The notes beneath the pieces are model-generated. The model ran no database searches. It saw only the letters and a program-made list of their open reading frames with translations, and was not told where the DNA came from. Made by a program: the position numbers and the translations under genes. A stretch of DNA of 53,955 bases from a bacterium (GTDB lineage: Bacteria; Planctomycetota; UBA1135; GCA-002686595), in the NCBI GenBank assembly GCA_024226735.1, contig JAAELL010000101.1, positions 1 to 53,955 of the forward strand, read 5' to 3'. Of the stretch, positions 28,009-37,830 are shown piece after piece; position 1 is the first letter of the stretch; every line of letters starts with the position of its first letter.

Positions 28009-29226
28009 ATGCCCATCCCCACCCCGTTTCACCCGCGCACGGCGCCGCTGTGCACGAGCCTTTATTGGAAGGAGTGGGCGGGATACCACGCCGTCCGCTC
28101 CTTCGACACGACGTTCGAGCGCGAGTACTTCGCGTTCCGGCACGCCGCCGGCTTGATCGACGTGACGCCGCTCTACAAGTACGCCATCCGCGGCAAGGAC
28201 GCCGGCCGGTTCCTGTCCTACGTGCTGGTCAAGGACGTCACCCGGCTCGGCGTCGGACGCGTCACGTACCTGTGTTGGTGCGACGCGCGTGGACACGTGC
28301 TCGATGATGGCACGGTGACGCGCTGGGACGACGCGCACTACCGCCTGACGTCGGCCGACCCCTCGTACCACTGGCTCTTGCGCCACGCACGCGGGTTCGA
28401 CGTCGAGATCGAGGACGAGTCGTCCGAGATCTGCGCCCTGGCGCTCCAGGGACCGCGCGCACGGGCGATCCTGTCCGCGGCGGCGGGGTCCGACGTCGAG
28501 GGCCTGCGCTTCTTCGGTGCGATGCGCGCCAAGATCGGCAAAGCGCCGGTCGAGATCACGCGCACCGGCTATACGGGCGACCTCGGCTACGAGGTCTGGA
28601 CGGCGAACCAGCACGCGCTCGAGCTGTGGGACGCGCTGGTCGAAGCGGGCGCGCCGCACGGCCTCTTACCGGCGGCGCTCGACGCGATGGACGTCACGCG
28701 CATCGAAGCGGGGTTCATCCTGAACGGCGTCGATTACACCAGCGCCCGGCGCGCCGTTATCCCACGCCAGCGCTCCTCGCCCTACGAGATCGGCCTCGGC
28801 TGGTCCGTCCAGCTCGATCGCGACCCGTTCATCGGACAGGCAGCTTTGCAGAAGGAGAAGCGCGAAGGCTCGCGCTGGGCGATCGTCGGGCTCGAGTGCG
28901 ACTGGGACGAGCTCGAAGCTCTGTACGGGAGCTTCGACTTGCCGCCCGGCATTCCGACGCACGCGTGGCGCGAGTCGATCCCGATCTACTCGGGCGCCGT
29001 GCAGGCCGGCTACGCGACGAGTGGAGCCTTCTCCCCCACCCTCAAGAGACAGCTCGTGATCGCCACGATGGAAGCCGCCTACGCGAAGACAGGAACCGAG
29101 CTGCGCATGGAGTGGACGGTCGAGCACCAGCGCCACGCAGTTCGCGCGATCGTGACCGATCGCCCCTTCTTCGACCCCGAGCGCAAACGCAGCACACCCA
29201 AGATCGCGCAGGGAGCGGGCGCATGA
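28009..29226 (+). CDS. GcvT-like aminomethyltransferase-family protein
   Basis: A 405-residue protein with the GcvT/DmdA fold. It has an N-terminal SFDTTFEREYFAFRHAAGLIDVTPLYKYAIRGKDA region (28102-28206), then DDGTVTRWDDAHYRLTS, ALQGPRARAIL, ITRTGYTGDLGYEVW, GLLPAALDAMDVTRIEAGF and an OB-like C-terminal domain. Enzymes of this family move a one-carbon unit from a methylated donor to tetrahydrofolate (glycine, sarcosine, DMSP and similar). The donor cannot be told from sequence. It is not next to gcvH or gcvP. The stop overlaps the next start (ATGA), so it heads a tight operon with two FAD oxidoreductases and an ACR3 permease. Confidence 0.88.
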   Translation: MPIPTPFHPRTAPLCTSLYWKEWAGYHAVRSFDTTFEREYFAFRHAAGLIDVTPLYKYAIRGKDAGRFLSYVLVKDVTRLGVGRVTYLCWCDARGHVLDDGTVTRWDDAHYRLTSADPSYHWLLRHARGFDVEIEDESSEICALALQGPRARAILSAAAGSDVEGLRFFGAMRAKIGKAPVEITRTGYTGDLGYEVWTANQHALELWDALVEAGAPHGLLPAALDAMDVTRIEAGFILNGVDYTSARRAVIPRQRSSPYEIGLGWSVQLDRDPFIGQAALQKEKREGSRWAIVGLECDWDELEALYGSFDLPPGIPTHAWRESIPIYSGAVQAGYATSGAFSPTLKRQLVIATMEAAYAKTGTELRMEWTVEHQRHAVRAIVTDRPFFDPERKRSTPKIAQGAGA

Positions 29227-30821
29227 AGAAGTGGGACGCCATCGTCGTCGGTGGCGGGCACAACGGCCTCGCCTGCGCGGCCTACCTCGCCAAGGCGGGC
29301 AAGGACGTGCTGGTGCTCGAGCGCCGGCACGTGCTGGGCGGAGCAGCCGTCAGCGAAGAGCTGTACCCCGGGTTCACGTTCTCGGTGTGCTCGTACGTCG
29401 TGAGCCTCCTGCGGCCCTGGATCATCCAGGACCTCGAGCTGCCCAAGTTCGGGCTCGAGATCCTGCCGCTCGAGGCATCGTTCTCGCCCTACCCCGACGG
29501 GCGCGCGCTGTGCCGTTGGAGCGACCCCGAGCTGACGCGGCGCGAGATCGCGGCGTTCAGCAAGAAGGACGCCGAGGTCTACCCCGAGTTCGGCAAGGCG
29601 ATGAGCCGCCTCGCGCGCTGGGCCAAGCCCGTGATCGACGCGCCGGCGCCGCGGCCTGCATCGCTGAATCCGCGCGAGCTCAAGGGCCTGCTCGACTTCG
29701 GTCAGCGCTTCCGCGACCTGGAAGCGGTCGACCAGGAGGGTCTCGCCAAGCTGATGACCAAGAGCGCGGTCGACCTGCTCGACGAGTGGTTCGAGTCCGA
29801 TCAGCTCAAGGCGCCGATGGCGGTGTCGGGCATCATCGGTACGTTCCTCGGCGTGCGCTCGCCTGGCACCGCCTACGTGCTGCTGCACCACTACATGGGC
29901 GAGATCGACGGCGCGTTCCGCGCGTGGGGCTTCGCCAAGGGCGGCACCGGCATGGTGTCGGATTCGATCGCGGACGCGGCGCGCCACCACGGCGCCACGA
30001 TCCGCACCGAGGCGGACGTCGACCGCGTGCTCGTCGAGCGCGGCGAGGCGACGGGCGTCGTCCTGTCGGACGGCGAGGAGATCAGCGCCAAAGCCGTCGT
30101 CTCGGGACTCGATCCCCACGCGACGTTCCTCAAGCTCGTCGGGCCCGACCACCTCGACGACGACTTCCTGACGCGCATCCGGCGCTTCAAGATGCGCGGC
30201 AGCTCCGGCAAGGTGAACCTCGCGGTCGACCGGCTGCCCGAGTTCTCCAGCCGGCCTGGCGACGGCCCGCACCTGCGCGGCGACATCGCGATCGCGCCCA
30301 GCATCGAGTACCTCGAGCGCGCCTACGACGACGCGAAGTACGGCGACTTCTCGCGCCGCCCCTACCTCAACGTCGTCATCCCCTCCCTCGTCGACCCGAG
30401 CGTCGCCCCGCCCGGCAAGCACGTCATCTCGTGCTTCGTCCAGTACGCGCCGTACTCGATCAAGGAAGGGCCCGAACACTGGCCCGAACGGCGCGAGGCC
30501 TTCGGCGACGCGGTCGTCGACACGCTCGCCGAGTACTGCCCCGGCCTGAAGGAGTCGATCCTGTTCCGCCAGGTGCTCACGCCGTGGGACCTCGAGCAGG
30601 ACTTCGGCCTGACCGAGGGCAACATCTTCCACGGCGAGCTCTCGCTCGAGCAGCTCGCATTCCAGCGGCCGGCGGCCGGCTTCGCCCACTACAAGACGCC
30701 GATCCCGCGGCTCTGGATGTGCGGGTCGGGGACCCACCCCGGCGGTGGGATCATGGGCGCGCCCGGCGCGCTCGCGGCGAAGGCCATGCTGCAGGGTTCG
30801 CTCCTCGGGAGGTCCCTGTGA
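29223..30821 (+). CDS. PYROXD2/phytoene-dehydrogenase-like FAD oxidoreductase (first copy)
   Basis: A 532-residue protein; ATG 29223 overlaps the preceding stop. The FAD Rossmann motif is DAIVVGGGHNGLACAAYLAKAG, followed by VLVLERRHVLGGAA. A C-terminal signature CGSGTHPGGGIMGAPG is typical of the PYROXD2/CrtI-like group. There is no transit or signal peptide. The substrate is unknown; in this operon an amine or methylated compound is plausible. It ends in a 4-bp GTGA overlap with a second, related oxidoreductase. Confidence 0.9.
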   Translation: MKKWDAIVVGGGHNGLACAAYLAKAGKDVLVLERRHVLGGAAVSEELYPGFTFSVCSYVVSLLRPWIIQDLELPKFGLEILPLEASFSPYPDGRALCRWSDPELTRREIAAFSKKDAEVYPEFGKAMSRLARWAKPVIDAPAPRPASLNPRELKGLLDFGQRFRDLEAVDQEGLAKLMTKSAVDLLDEWFESDQLKAPMAVSGIIGTFLGVRSPGTAYVLLHHYMGEIDGAFRAWGFAKGGTGMVSDSIADAARHHGATIRTEADVDRVLVERGEATGVVLSDGEEISAKAVVSGLDPHATFLKLVGPDHLDDDFLTRIRRFKMRGSSGKVNLAVDRLPEFSSRPGDGPHLRGDIAIAPSIEYLERAYDDAKYGDFSRRPYLNVVIPSLVDPSVAPPGKHVISCFVQYAPYSIKEGPEHWPERREAFGDAVVDTLAEYCPGLKESILFRQVLTPWDLEQDFGLTEGNIFHGELSLEQLAFQRPAAGFAHYKTPIPRLWMCGSGTHPGGGIMGAPGALAAKAMLQGSLLGRSL

Positions 30822-32359
30822 GTGCACGCACGATCGTGATCGGTGGCGGGCCGAACGGCCTCGCGGCCGCGACGACCCTGGCGCGCGCGGGCAAGCGCGT
30901 GACGCTGTTCGAGGCGCGCGACACTCTCGGTGGCCTCGCCGCCGGCGAGGAGTTCCATCCCGGCTACCGGACGACCGGCCTCCTGCACGACAGCGCGCAC
31001 CTGCGGCCCGCCGTCGCGCGCGCGCTCGAGCTCGAGCGCCACGGCCTCGCGTTCGCCGCCGAGGAGCCGGCCCGCTACGCCCTCGAGGAGGGCGGCCCCG
31101 GCGTCAAGCTCTTCCGTTCGGTCGAGCAGACCTGCGCCGGCCTCGAGGTGCGCGGCGCGGCGGCCGCGGCGGCGTACAAGGCCTGGCGTGCGTACGTCTC
31201 GCGCGTGGCTGGCTTCGTCGCCAGCGTGTTGTCGGAGGCTCCGCCCGACCTCGACCCGACCGCCAAGACCGAGCTTCTCGACCTGGTCAAAAAGGGCGTC
31301 GCGCTGCGGCGGCTCGGAGAAGCTGACATGCTCGAGCTGTTGCGCATCGGACCGATGTGCGTCGCCGACTGGGTAAAAGAGAGCTTCGACGATCCGCTCC
31401 TGCAGGCGGCCATGTGCGTGCCCGCGCTCGAGGGGACATGGCTGGGTCCGTGGTCGGCGGGGAGCGCGGCGCTCTTGCTCGCGCACGAGGCGACCTACGG
31501 ACGCAGCGCCCGTGGCGGCGCGGCCGGCATCGTGCGCGCCCTCGAGACGGCGGCCCGTGCCGCGGGCGTCGAGATCGCCTTGGGCGAACCCGTCGAGTCG
31601 ATCGAGGTCGACGGCGGCGCCGCGCGCGCCGTGCGGCTCGCGAGTGGCGCGGCGCACGCGGCGGACCTCGTCCTGTCGACGCTCGAGCCGAAGACGACCC
31701 TGCTCGGCCTCGTGCCGCGCACGCACCTGCCGGCGGAGCTCGAGGACGCAATCCTGCCCTGGCGCACGCGCGGCACGACCGCCAAGGTCCACCTCGCGCT
31801 CGATGGTCCGCTCGAGGTCGCGACGCGTCCCAACGAGCTCGTCGAGCACTTCTCGACGGGGGCCAGCGTCGACGACATCGAGCGCGCGTTCGACAGCGTC
31901 AAATACGACACGATGTCCGAGCGCCCCGTCCTCGACGTGCGCATCCCGAGCATCGCCGATCCCGACCTCGCGCCGGCCGGCGGACACGTCGCCTCGATCC
32001 TCGTGCACTACGTCCCGAGCCACCTCGCCGGCGGCTGGACGGCCCAGGCGAAGGCCAAGCTCGAAGAACGCGTCCTCGACGAGCTCGACCGCCACGTGCC
32101 GCACGTGCGCGAGCGCATCGTCGCGACCGAGACGCTAACGCCGGCCGACATCGAGTCGCGCTACGGCATCCCGGGCGGCCACGTGCATCACGGCGAACAC
32201 TCGCTGGATCAGCTCCTGTTCCTGCGGCCGTCGCGGGCGACCGGGCACTACCGGACCCCGATCGCGGGCTTGTTCCTCGGCGGCAGCGGCAGCCACCCGG
32301 GCGGCGGTGTGACGGGTGCGCCGGGTTGGCTCGCGGCGCGGGCTTGCGCGAGGCGTTGA
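30818..32359 (+). CDS. PYROXD2/phytoene-dehydrogenase-like FAD oxidoreductase (second copy)
   Basis: A 513-residue protein from GTG 30818, overlapping the previous stop. It has the dinucleotide motif [33 protein letters not shown], and the same C-terminal pattern [16 protein letters not shown] as its neighbour. The two are diverged paralogues: [10 protein letters not shown] in this one corresponds to AKYGDFSRRP in the first. Their adjacency suggests a heteromer or successive steps. The permease gene starts 14 bp after its stop. Confidence 0.9.
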   Translation: MSARTIVIGGGPNGLAAATTLARAGKRVTLFEARDTLGGLAAGEEFHPGYRTTGLLHDSAHLRPAVARALELERHGLAFAAEEPARYALEEGGPGVKLFRSVEQTCAGLEVRGAAAAAAYKAWRAYVSRVAGFVASVLSEAPPDLDPTAKTELLDLVKKGVALRRLGEADMLELLRIGPMCVADWVKESFDDPLLQAAMCVPALEGTWLGPWSAGSAALLLAHEATYGRSARGGAAGIVRALETAARAAGVEIALGEPVESIEVDGGAARAVRLASGAAHAADLVLSTLEPKTTLLGLVPRTHLPAELEDAILPWRTRGTTAKVHLALDGPLEVATRPNELVEHFSTGASVDDIERAFDSVKYDTMSERPVLDVRIPSIADPDLAPAGGHVASILVHYVPSHLAGGWTAQAKAKLEERVLDELDRHVPHVRERIVATETLTPADIESRYGIPGGHVHHGEHSLDQLLFLRPSRATGHYRTPIAGLFLGGSGSHPGGGVTGAPGWLAARACARR

Positions 32360-32373
32360 GCGCGGTTTCGGAC

Positions 32374-33573
32374 ATGGCCGATCGAGCTTCTAGCGACCGC
32401 CGGATGCACGGGTTCGAGCGCCTCCTGACGCTGTGGGTGTTTCTCTGCATGGCCGCGGGCATCCTGCTCGGACGGCTCGCCCCCGGATTCGCGCGGGCGC
32501 TCGACGGAATGACGCTCGACGTCGGCGGTGCACCGGTCGTGTCGCTCCCGATCGCGGTCTGCCTCTTCCTCATGATGTACCCGATCATGGTGAAGATCGA
32601 CTTCGCGGAGGTCGTCGCCGCCGGCAAGAGCACGCGCCCGGTGCTCCTGACGCTCTTCGTCAACTGGGCCGTGAAGCCCTTCACGATGCTGGCCATCGCC
32701 AGCTTCTTCCTCGGGACGGTGTTCCTGAACTTCATCGGCCCCGAGGCGACCGACCTGGTCAAGCTGCCCTTCGGGCTCGACCTGGCCGAGGGCGCGCGCT
32801 ACGGCGCCGGCCAAGTCGTCGTGCACGACGGCGTCAAGCTGCTGGAAGTCCCCTTGTGGAGGAGCTACCTCGCCGGCTGCATCCTGCTGGGTGTCGCCCC
32901 GTGTACAGCGATGGTCCTGGTGTGGGGCCATCTCGCGCGCGGAAGCGCCGGGCACACACTCGTCATGGTCGCGCTGAACTCGCTCACGATGCTCGTCCTG
33001 TACGGCGTTCTCGGCGGTTACCTGCTCGGCGTGGGGCGCCTGCCCGTGCCGTGGCAAGCGCTGCTGCTGTCGATCGGTGTCTACGTCGCGCTGCCCCTGG
33101 TGACCGGGTTCCTGTCGCGCAAGTTGATCATCGCCGCACGCGGTGAGGAGTGGTTCCGGGAGAAGTTCCTCCACGTGCTGACCCCGATCACGATCGGCGC
33201 TCTGCTCCTGACTCTCGTGCTCCTGTTCTCGTTCAAGGGGGACGTGATCCTCGAGCACCCGCTGACGATCGTCTGGATCGCGGTCCCGCTCGTCGTGCAG
33301 ACCCTGCTGATCTTCGGGCTCGGGTACGGGTTGGCGCGTCTGTTCCGACTGCGCTACGCGGATGCGGCCCCGAGCGCGATGATCGGCGCCAGCAACCATT
33401 TCGAGGTCGCGATCGCCACCGCCGCGATGCTCTTCGGGCTGTCGTCCGGCGCGGCGCTGGCAACGGTGGTCGGCGTGCTCATCGAGGTGCCGCTGATGCT
33501 GGCTCTCGTCCGGTTCTGCCTGAAGACCGAGGGCTGGTTTCCCGTGGAGGCACCGGGCGGCACACCGCAATAG
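32374..33573 (+). CDS. acr3: ACR3-family arsenite efflux permease
   Basis: A 399-residue protein from ATG 32374; a TTG at 32356 overlapping the previous stop is a possible earlier start. It has about ten TM segments. Family marks are [33 protein letters not shown] with the conserved Cys, [16 protein letters not shown], and [15 protein letters not shown] with the conserved Glu. [13 protein letters not shown] closes the domain. ACR3 carriers export As(III). No arsR, arsC or arsM gene is nearby; the neighbours are a GcvT-like methyltransferase and two FAD oxidoreductases. Another BASS-superfamily cargo cannot be excluded, but the motifs are those of ACR3. Confidence 0.92.
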   Translation: MADRASSDRRMHGFERLLTLWVFLCMAAGILLGRLAPGFARALDGMTLDVGGAPVVSLPIAVCLFLMMYPIMVKIDFAEVVAAGKSTRPVLLTLFVNWAVKPFTMLAIASFFLGTVFLNFIGPEATDLVKLPFGLDLAEGARYGAGQVVVHDGVKLLEVPLWRSYLAGCILLGVAPCTAMVLVWGHLARGSAGHTLVMVALNSLTMLVLYGVLGGYLLGVGRLPVPWQALLLSIGVYVALPLVTGFLSRKLIIAARGEEWFREKFLHVLTPITIGALLLTLVLLFSFKGDVILEHPLTIVWIAVPLVVQTLLIFGLGYGLARLFRLRYADAAPSAMIGASNHFEVAIATAAMLFGLSSGAALATVVGVLIEVPLMLALVRFCLKTEGWFPVEAPGGTPQ

Positions 33574-33609
33574 GCAGCACGGCAGCGGGGACGGGCGAGC
33601 GCCAGGCAC

Positions 33610-34089
33610 TCAATCGTCGCCGACGATGTCGAGTGTGAACACGGGCGCCGTACCGAGCACGCCACCGGACGGAGTACCGAGAGTGACGACCGCCGTCTCA
33701 TCGCCCTGGAGCTCGACGTCCTCGGCGACGTTGATCGTGATCGAGAACGACACATCTCCGGGCCCGACCACGATCGGATTGGGCTCGTCGACCCACCAAT
33801 CGACGCCGTAAGTGGCCGTGCCACTGGTCGCGTACGGCACCCGAAGCTCGGTGTGGCTCGGCTCGGAGAGTGTGATCTCGACCTCGAGCGTAGCCGGGTC
33901 CTCCGCTTGACTCGAACGGGTGACCGGAAACTGCACCGCCGCTTCGTTGTCGGTGGAGAACGGGATCGACAGGCCGTTGGAGAGGTTCGAGCTCGCGCCG
34001 TCGCGAGTCCAGTACTGGGAATTCCAAGTCTCACCGGGAGCGATCGTGAGTCCGCCGGGCAGCGCGGCGAGGTCCGGCGCGAAGCTCAC
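33610..34089 (-). CDS. Secreted-protein fragment: WNxQ-YWxRD motif plus Calx-beta domain
   Basis: A 159-residue frame from GTG 34089, overlapping the previous stop as GTGA. It opens with LPGGLTIAPGETWNSQYWTRD...SNLSNGLSIPF, the kind of ending seen at the C-termini of the secreted proteins at 47124 and 50901. It then continues into a Calx-beta-type domain (VEITLSEPSHTELRVPYATSGTATYG, GDETAVVTLGTPSGG). It has no signal peptide of its own. A C-terminal module in front of a Calx-beta domain suggests rearrangement or a fused pair with the upstream frame. It is AT-richer than the flanks. Confidence 0.55.
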   Translation of the reverse strand: MSFAPDLAALPGGLTIAPGETWNSQYWTRDGASSNLSNGLSIPFSTDNEAAVQFPVTRSSQAEDPATLEVEITLSEPSHTELRVPYATSGTATYGVDWWVDEPNPIVVGPGDVSFSITINVAEDVELQGDETAVVTLGTPSGGVLGTAPVFTLDIVGDD

Positions 34090-34778
34090 CGTGCCAGTCG
34101 GGCTTGTGCGATCGCGATCAGGTCATGGTCGTGATCGACCGCAATGCGGCGTGCGAACAGATTCAGGGTCGGATCGAAGAAGTAGGGCTGCAGCACGGTG
34201 TGATCGAGCCACCCTGTCTCGACCCACGAGCCGGATAGGTACTCGAAGAAGTAGATTCGCTCGTCGCCCTCAGCCAACACAACGGCTTCGTCGGCCAGCA
34301 GATCGATCTGGAAGCCAAACGCCGCATCACCAAAAGGGCCGATCGGCGCAGCAAGCTCTTGCACAAGGATCCAATCCAAACCTTGCCGAACGTAAACCAG
34401 GACGCTTCCGTCGTCCTGGTTGATGCGCGTTCCAGCGAAAACAGTGTCCCCACAGATCGAGACCGACCGACCCAGCGAGTAGTTCGAAACCGGAAGATTT
34501 GGATAGATCACCTTCGTTCGAACCCATCCAGGACCATTCCGTTCAAAGACATGGAGACTCCCACCGTCGTTGACGAACGTGTCGTCTTCTGGCGCCCCAA
34601 CGACAGCTGTGTTGCCAGAGATCGCAAAGGAGCACCCGGTACCAAACTGGTCGGCAAGACTACCTGGAGTGGGCTCGAGGAACGAATCTCCGCACTGCGC
34701 ATACCCTGAACAACAGAGCATCACAACTGAGAATAGGACGCCGAGTGCCAAGACGGCGGGTCGCATTGTCGATCTCAT
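34086..34778 (-). CDS. Secreted FG-GAP-repeat protein, apparently truncated
   Basis: A 230-residue protein. The N-terminus MRPAVLALGVLFSVVMLCCSGYAQ is a signal peptide. Repeats follow in the style of integrin-like FG-GAP proteins: GTGCSFAISGNTAVVGAPEDD, GGSLHVFERNG, SLGRSVSICGDTVFAGT, and FGFQIDLLADEAVVLAEG. The known pattern has five to seven such blades; here about three are present and the fourth breaks off at ALARAR-like residues by a stop overlapping the next frame. The start overlaps the upstream stop (ATGA), so three frames are tightly joined on this strand. Truncation by an internal deletion is likely. Confidence 0.6.
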   Translation of the reverse strand: MRSTMRPAVLALGVLFSVVMLCCSGYAQCGDSFLEPTPGSLADQFGTGCSFAISGNTAVVGAPEDDTFVNDGGSLHVFERNGPGWVRTKVIYPNLPVSNYSLGRSVSICGDTVFAGTRINQDDGSVLVYVRQGLDWILVQELAAPIGPFGDAAFGFQIDLLADEAVVLAEGDERIYFFEYLSGSWVETGWLDHTVLQPYFFDPTLNLFARRIAVDHDHDLIAIAQARLAR

Positions 34779-36110
34779 GACGTGGGGTTGTCCTCGATTA
34801 TCCAGATCGCCGAACTACTCCAGCCTTTCTCCGCTTCGTCCGATGTCGTGCAGCTGTTGAGCCGTGTGGCACCGATGATGTGGATGATCGACTCTTCGTA
34901 GTCACTTTCCGGCGTATCCTCGTTGCGGTAGACCTCGATCCGGATGCCGTGACCGTAGTCCGTCTTGGTCGTTCCAGTCTGGTACGGTACCTTGGACGAG
35001 AAGGCGCCCGATGACGGTGTGGTCTCCGCGTGTGTGACATAATCGAAGATTCGATAATCGTCTCCCCAGGTCGCCGTCGACTGATCGTCGATCTCAAAAC
35101 TGATGTCGAACTCGCAGAGACTGAGCGTCTGAGTCCCGACGACGTTGCCGCAGTTCAAGGGCAGCGTCGTCGAACAAGACGAGATCGAATCGGCCGTGAA
35201 GAAACGAATCCCCGCATGGTCTTCACTTGGGTCGCCCGCGTTCTCTGCGTTCAATCCCTCGGTGACGAACTTCACTGACGGCTGTGTCCGGCCAAGTCCC
35301 GTGAGCGAGGTACCCGGGGAGTCATGACTCGAGCTGTTGTAGTCCAGACCCGCCATCCACGGCGTCGAATGCAAGTAGGACATCACAATGGCCGACGTTG
35401 GATTGCCAGGTGCATCTGCGGAGTAGTTCTGCTCGGCGTCACGAATCAACCAGCGCAGCTCCAGATTGTCTCCTGGGACTACATCGACTCCTTCTTCTTC
35501 GGCAACGGGATCGACCTCGACATCGGTGATCCTGAGGAGAACATACTGATAGCCCTCGTCAAGGTACGTCGTGTCCTCCAGCGTACGCATGTAGATCCGA
35601 CGATCGACGCCGTTTACGGGCTCATCGGCGGGAATGTCAAGCTCATACGTGTACGGGTCCGTTTCAACCTCAGGCCATTCGTTGGCGGTTGCGTGATCAG
35701 CGGCCCGATACAGATCGTAGTCCGGGTTGGTGCTGTTCTCAGCTTGGTTCTCCGCCGAACTGTCTGTGTCGATCTCAAAGGTGACCGTGTAGTCCCAGTC
35801 GATCACCTTCTTCGTTCCGCCCGCCGCACTCGTCGTCAGCTGGATCGACTCCCAGCCCTCGTTCTCCCCCTCGAACGTCCCACCCTCGAGCCACCCGTTC
35901 CCGTTGGACTCGAAGATCACACGGGTGAGGTAATCGTTCGGCGCCTGATTGTCGGGCGCGTTGGGGAAGTTCACGTAGTAAGTGACCGGGCCCGCTTCAA
36001 CCGCCTCCGCCGGGCTCCGCCGGGGGGGGGGGCCGAAAAGCCGACATCGCGTAGGCTCCGACGATTCCGACCGAGCCGACCGTCACCAACCGCATATCGA
36101 GCACCCTCAT
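34775..36110 (-). CDS. Secreted beta-rich protein, frame interrupted at an 11-bp poly-C tract
   Basis: As written the frame from ATG 36110 (or 36095) gives MRLVTVGSVGIVGAYAMSAFRPPPP and stops soon after. The long downstream frame (35974 to 34775, 399 residues) has no signal. The joint is an 11-base homopolymer (G on the + strand, 36022-36032). With ten bases the two parts join as AFRPPPRRSPAEAVEAG and give one protein of about 440 residues with an N-terminal membrane or signal segment. The body has many Asp/Glu/Thr and Calx-beta-like strands (WDYTVTFEIDTDSS, CEFDISFEIDDQSTATWGDDY). No family name is recognised. Either slippage or an assembly error at the homopolymer explains the break. Confidence 0.6.
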
Positions 36111-36284
36111 CTGACCTCTCGTGTTTTGCACATCTGCTCCACCCCCACGATCCCCCCAATCGCCTGAAAGTCGCCAGAGTGTTTCCGGCGAATCCGACGC
36201 GTCGAGGCGTCTCATTTGAGCTATCGGATTTCCAACACGACCCAGCGGTGACGGCGAATGCCAGGTCTCCGTAAGCTGGACCCC

Positions 36285-37796
36285 ATGCATCTCCGCCGCC
36301 TGCTCTCGACCCTACTCGTCCTGCTCCTGCTCTCCTCCGACGCCCTCGCGACGTGGTCGATCGTCGTCATCAACAAGCGCACGCGCGAAGTTGGCATCGC
36401 GAGCGCGACGTGCGTCGCCGGCAGCCGCCTGCGCTCGTTCACGCCGGTGATCCGGGTCGGGCTCGGAGGCGGAGCGGCGCAAGCCTTCGTGGGCCCCGGC
36501 GCGAACCGCCGCCGCATCTGGGACGGCACCATCGCACGCGAGACGCCGCAACAAATCCTCGACGCGCTCGCGATGCAGGACGCGGGGCACCAGTCGCGGC
36601 AGTACGGCATCGTCAACTTCTTCGGGCCGCCGGTGACGTTCACGGGCTCGAACGCGGGCGCGGGACGCTGCGGCGTCGTCGGTGAGATCGGCGACCTCGT
36701 GTACGCGATCCAGGGCAACGTGATCACGGGCGATCCCGTGTGCCTCGACGCGGAGCTCGCGCTGCTGAACACGCCGGGCGACCTCGGCCAGAAGATGATG
36801 GCCGCGATGGAAGCGGCGCGGCGGCGGGGCGGCGACGGTCGCTGCTCGTGCTCGCAGGGAAACCCCGACGGCTGCGGCTCGCCCCCCGACGACTTCGTCA
36901 AGACGGCCCACATCGGCTACGTCCTGCTCGCGCGCCCGGGCGACCCGGACGACCTCGACTGCCCGCAGAACTTCGGCTGCGCGCTGCCGCCGGGACCGGA
37001 CGACTACTACCTCGCGCTCGAGTTCACCGGAGGCGCGGCCGACCCCGACCCGGTCTTTGTCCTGCAGGACGACTACGACCTCTGGCGCGCGGCCAAGACC
37101 GGCGTGACCGATCACGTGCTCACCGAGGTCGAGACGGACCTGCAGCAGCTCGTCGCCGACGGGACGAGCTCCGCCAAGGTCACGTTGCGCTTGCACGACA
37201 TCGACGGCGCGCCAGTCAACGGCAACAGCCTGTCGATCGTCGTCACCCAGGCGAGCGGCGACCCGATCGCCACCGCCGGCACGCCGGTCCACGTCGGCGG
37301 CAACGAGTGGGAGCTCGATCTCACGGCGACACAGGTGTCCGGCCGGGCGTCGTACGACATCGTCGTCAACGACGGGAGCGAGGCCGTGCAGCTCTACCCG
37401 CCGGTGTTCCTCGACTCCGCGCCACTGACGAGCCTGCACGCGACGCGCTGGAACGTGTCGGCTACCGAGGGCGGCCAGGTCGGCCTGATCCTCAACACGA
37501 CCGCGCAAGCGCCCTACCACATCTACGGCAGCTACAGCGGCACGAGCCCCGGCACGCCGATCGGCGGACTGATGCTGCCGCTCAACCGCGACCGCTTGTT
37601 CGAGCTGACCGAGCTGAACCCCGGACATCCGACGCTCGACGGGTTCGTCGGGACGACCGACGCGAACGGTCACGCCGAGGCCGCGATCACGTTCCGGCCA
37701 GCCGCGCTCGTCCCGATCGTCGGCGGGCGCGTGCACCTCGCGGCAATCGCCGGGATGCAGGTGACGGACCTGACGGGCTTCGACGTCGTGCCGTAG
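36285..37796 (+). CDS. Secreted DUF1028 (Ntn-hydrolase-like) protein
   Basis: A 503-residue protein from ATG 36285 with signal LRRLLSTLLVLLLLSSDALA. It is followed at once by TWSIVVINKRTREVGIASATC, the DUF1028 N-terminus, whose first residue after cleavage would be Thr. Further marks are GGGAAQAFVGPGANRRRIWDG, QYGIVNFFGPPVTFTGSNAG, YAIQGNVITGD and AAMEAARRRGGDGRCSC. The C-terminal half (about 290-503) is beta-rich and carries an Ig-like segment (SAKVTLRLHDIDGAPVNG). DUF1028 proteins have a proteasome-like fold; activity is unproven. The 174-bp gap to the divergent gene at 36110 shows nothing recognisable. Confidence 0.88.
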   Translation: MHLRRLLSTLLVLLLLSSDALATWSIVVINKRTREVGIASATCVAGSRLRSFTPVIRVGLGGGAAQAFVGPGANRRRIWDGTIARETPQQILDALAMQDAGHQSRQYGIVNFFGPPVTFTGSNAGAGRCGVVGEIGDLVYAIQGNVITGDPVCLDAELALLNTPGDLGQKMMAAMEAARRRGGDGRCSCSQGNPDGCGSPPDDFVKTAHIGYVLLARPGDPDDLDCPQNFGCALPPGPDDYYLALEFTGGAADPDPVFVLQDDYDLWRAAKTGVTDHVLTEVETDLQQLVADGTSSAKVTLRLHDIDGAPVNGNSLSIVVTQASGDPIATAGTPVHVGGNEWELDLTATQVSGRASYDIVVNDGSEAVQLYPPVFLDSAPLTSLHATRWNVSATEGGQVGLILNTTAQAPYHIYGSYSGTSPGTPIGGLMLPLNRDRLFELTELNPGHPTLDGFVGTTDANGHAEAAITFRPAALVPIVGGRVHLAAIAGMQVTDLTGFDVVP

Positions 37797-37830
37797 ACGC
37801 CGAGCCGCCGAGGTTGTCGATATGCGGCCG

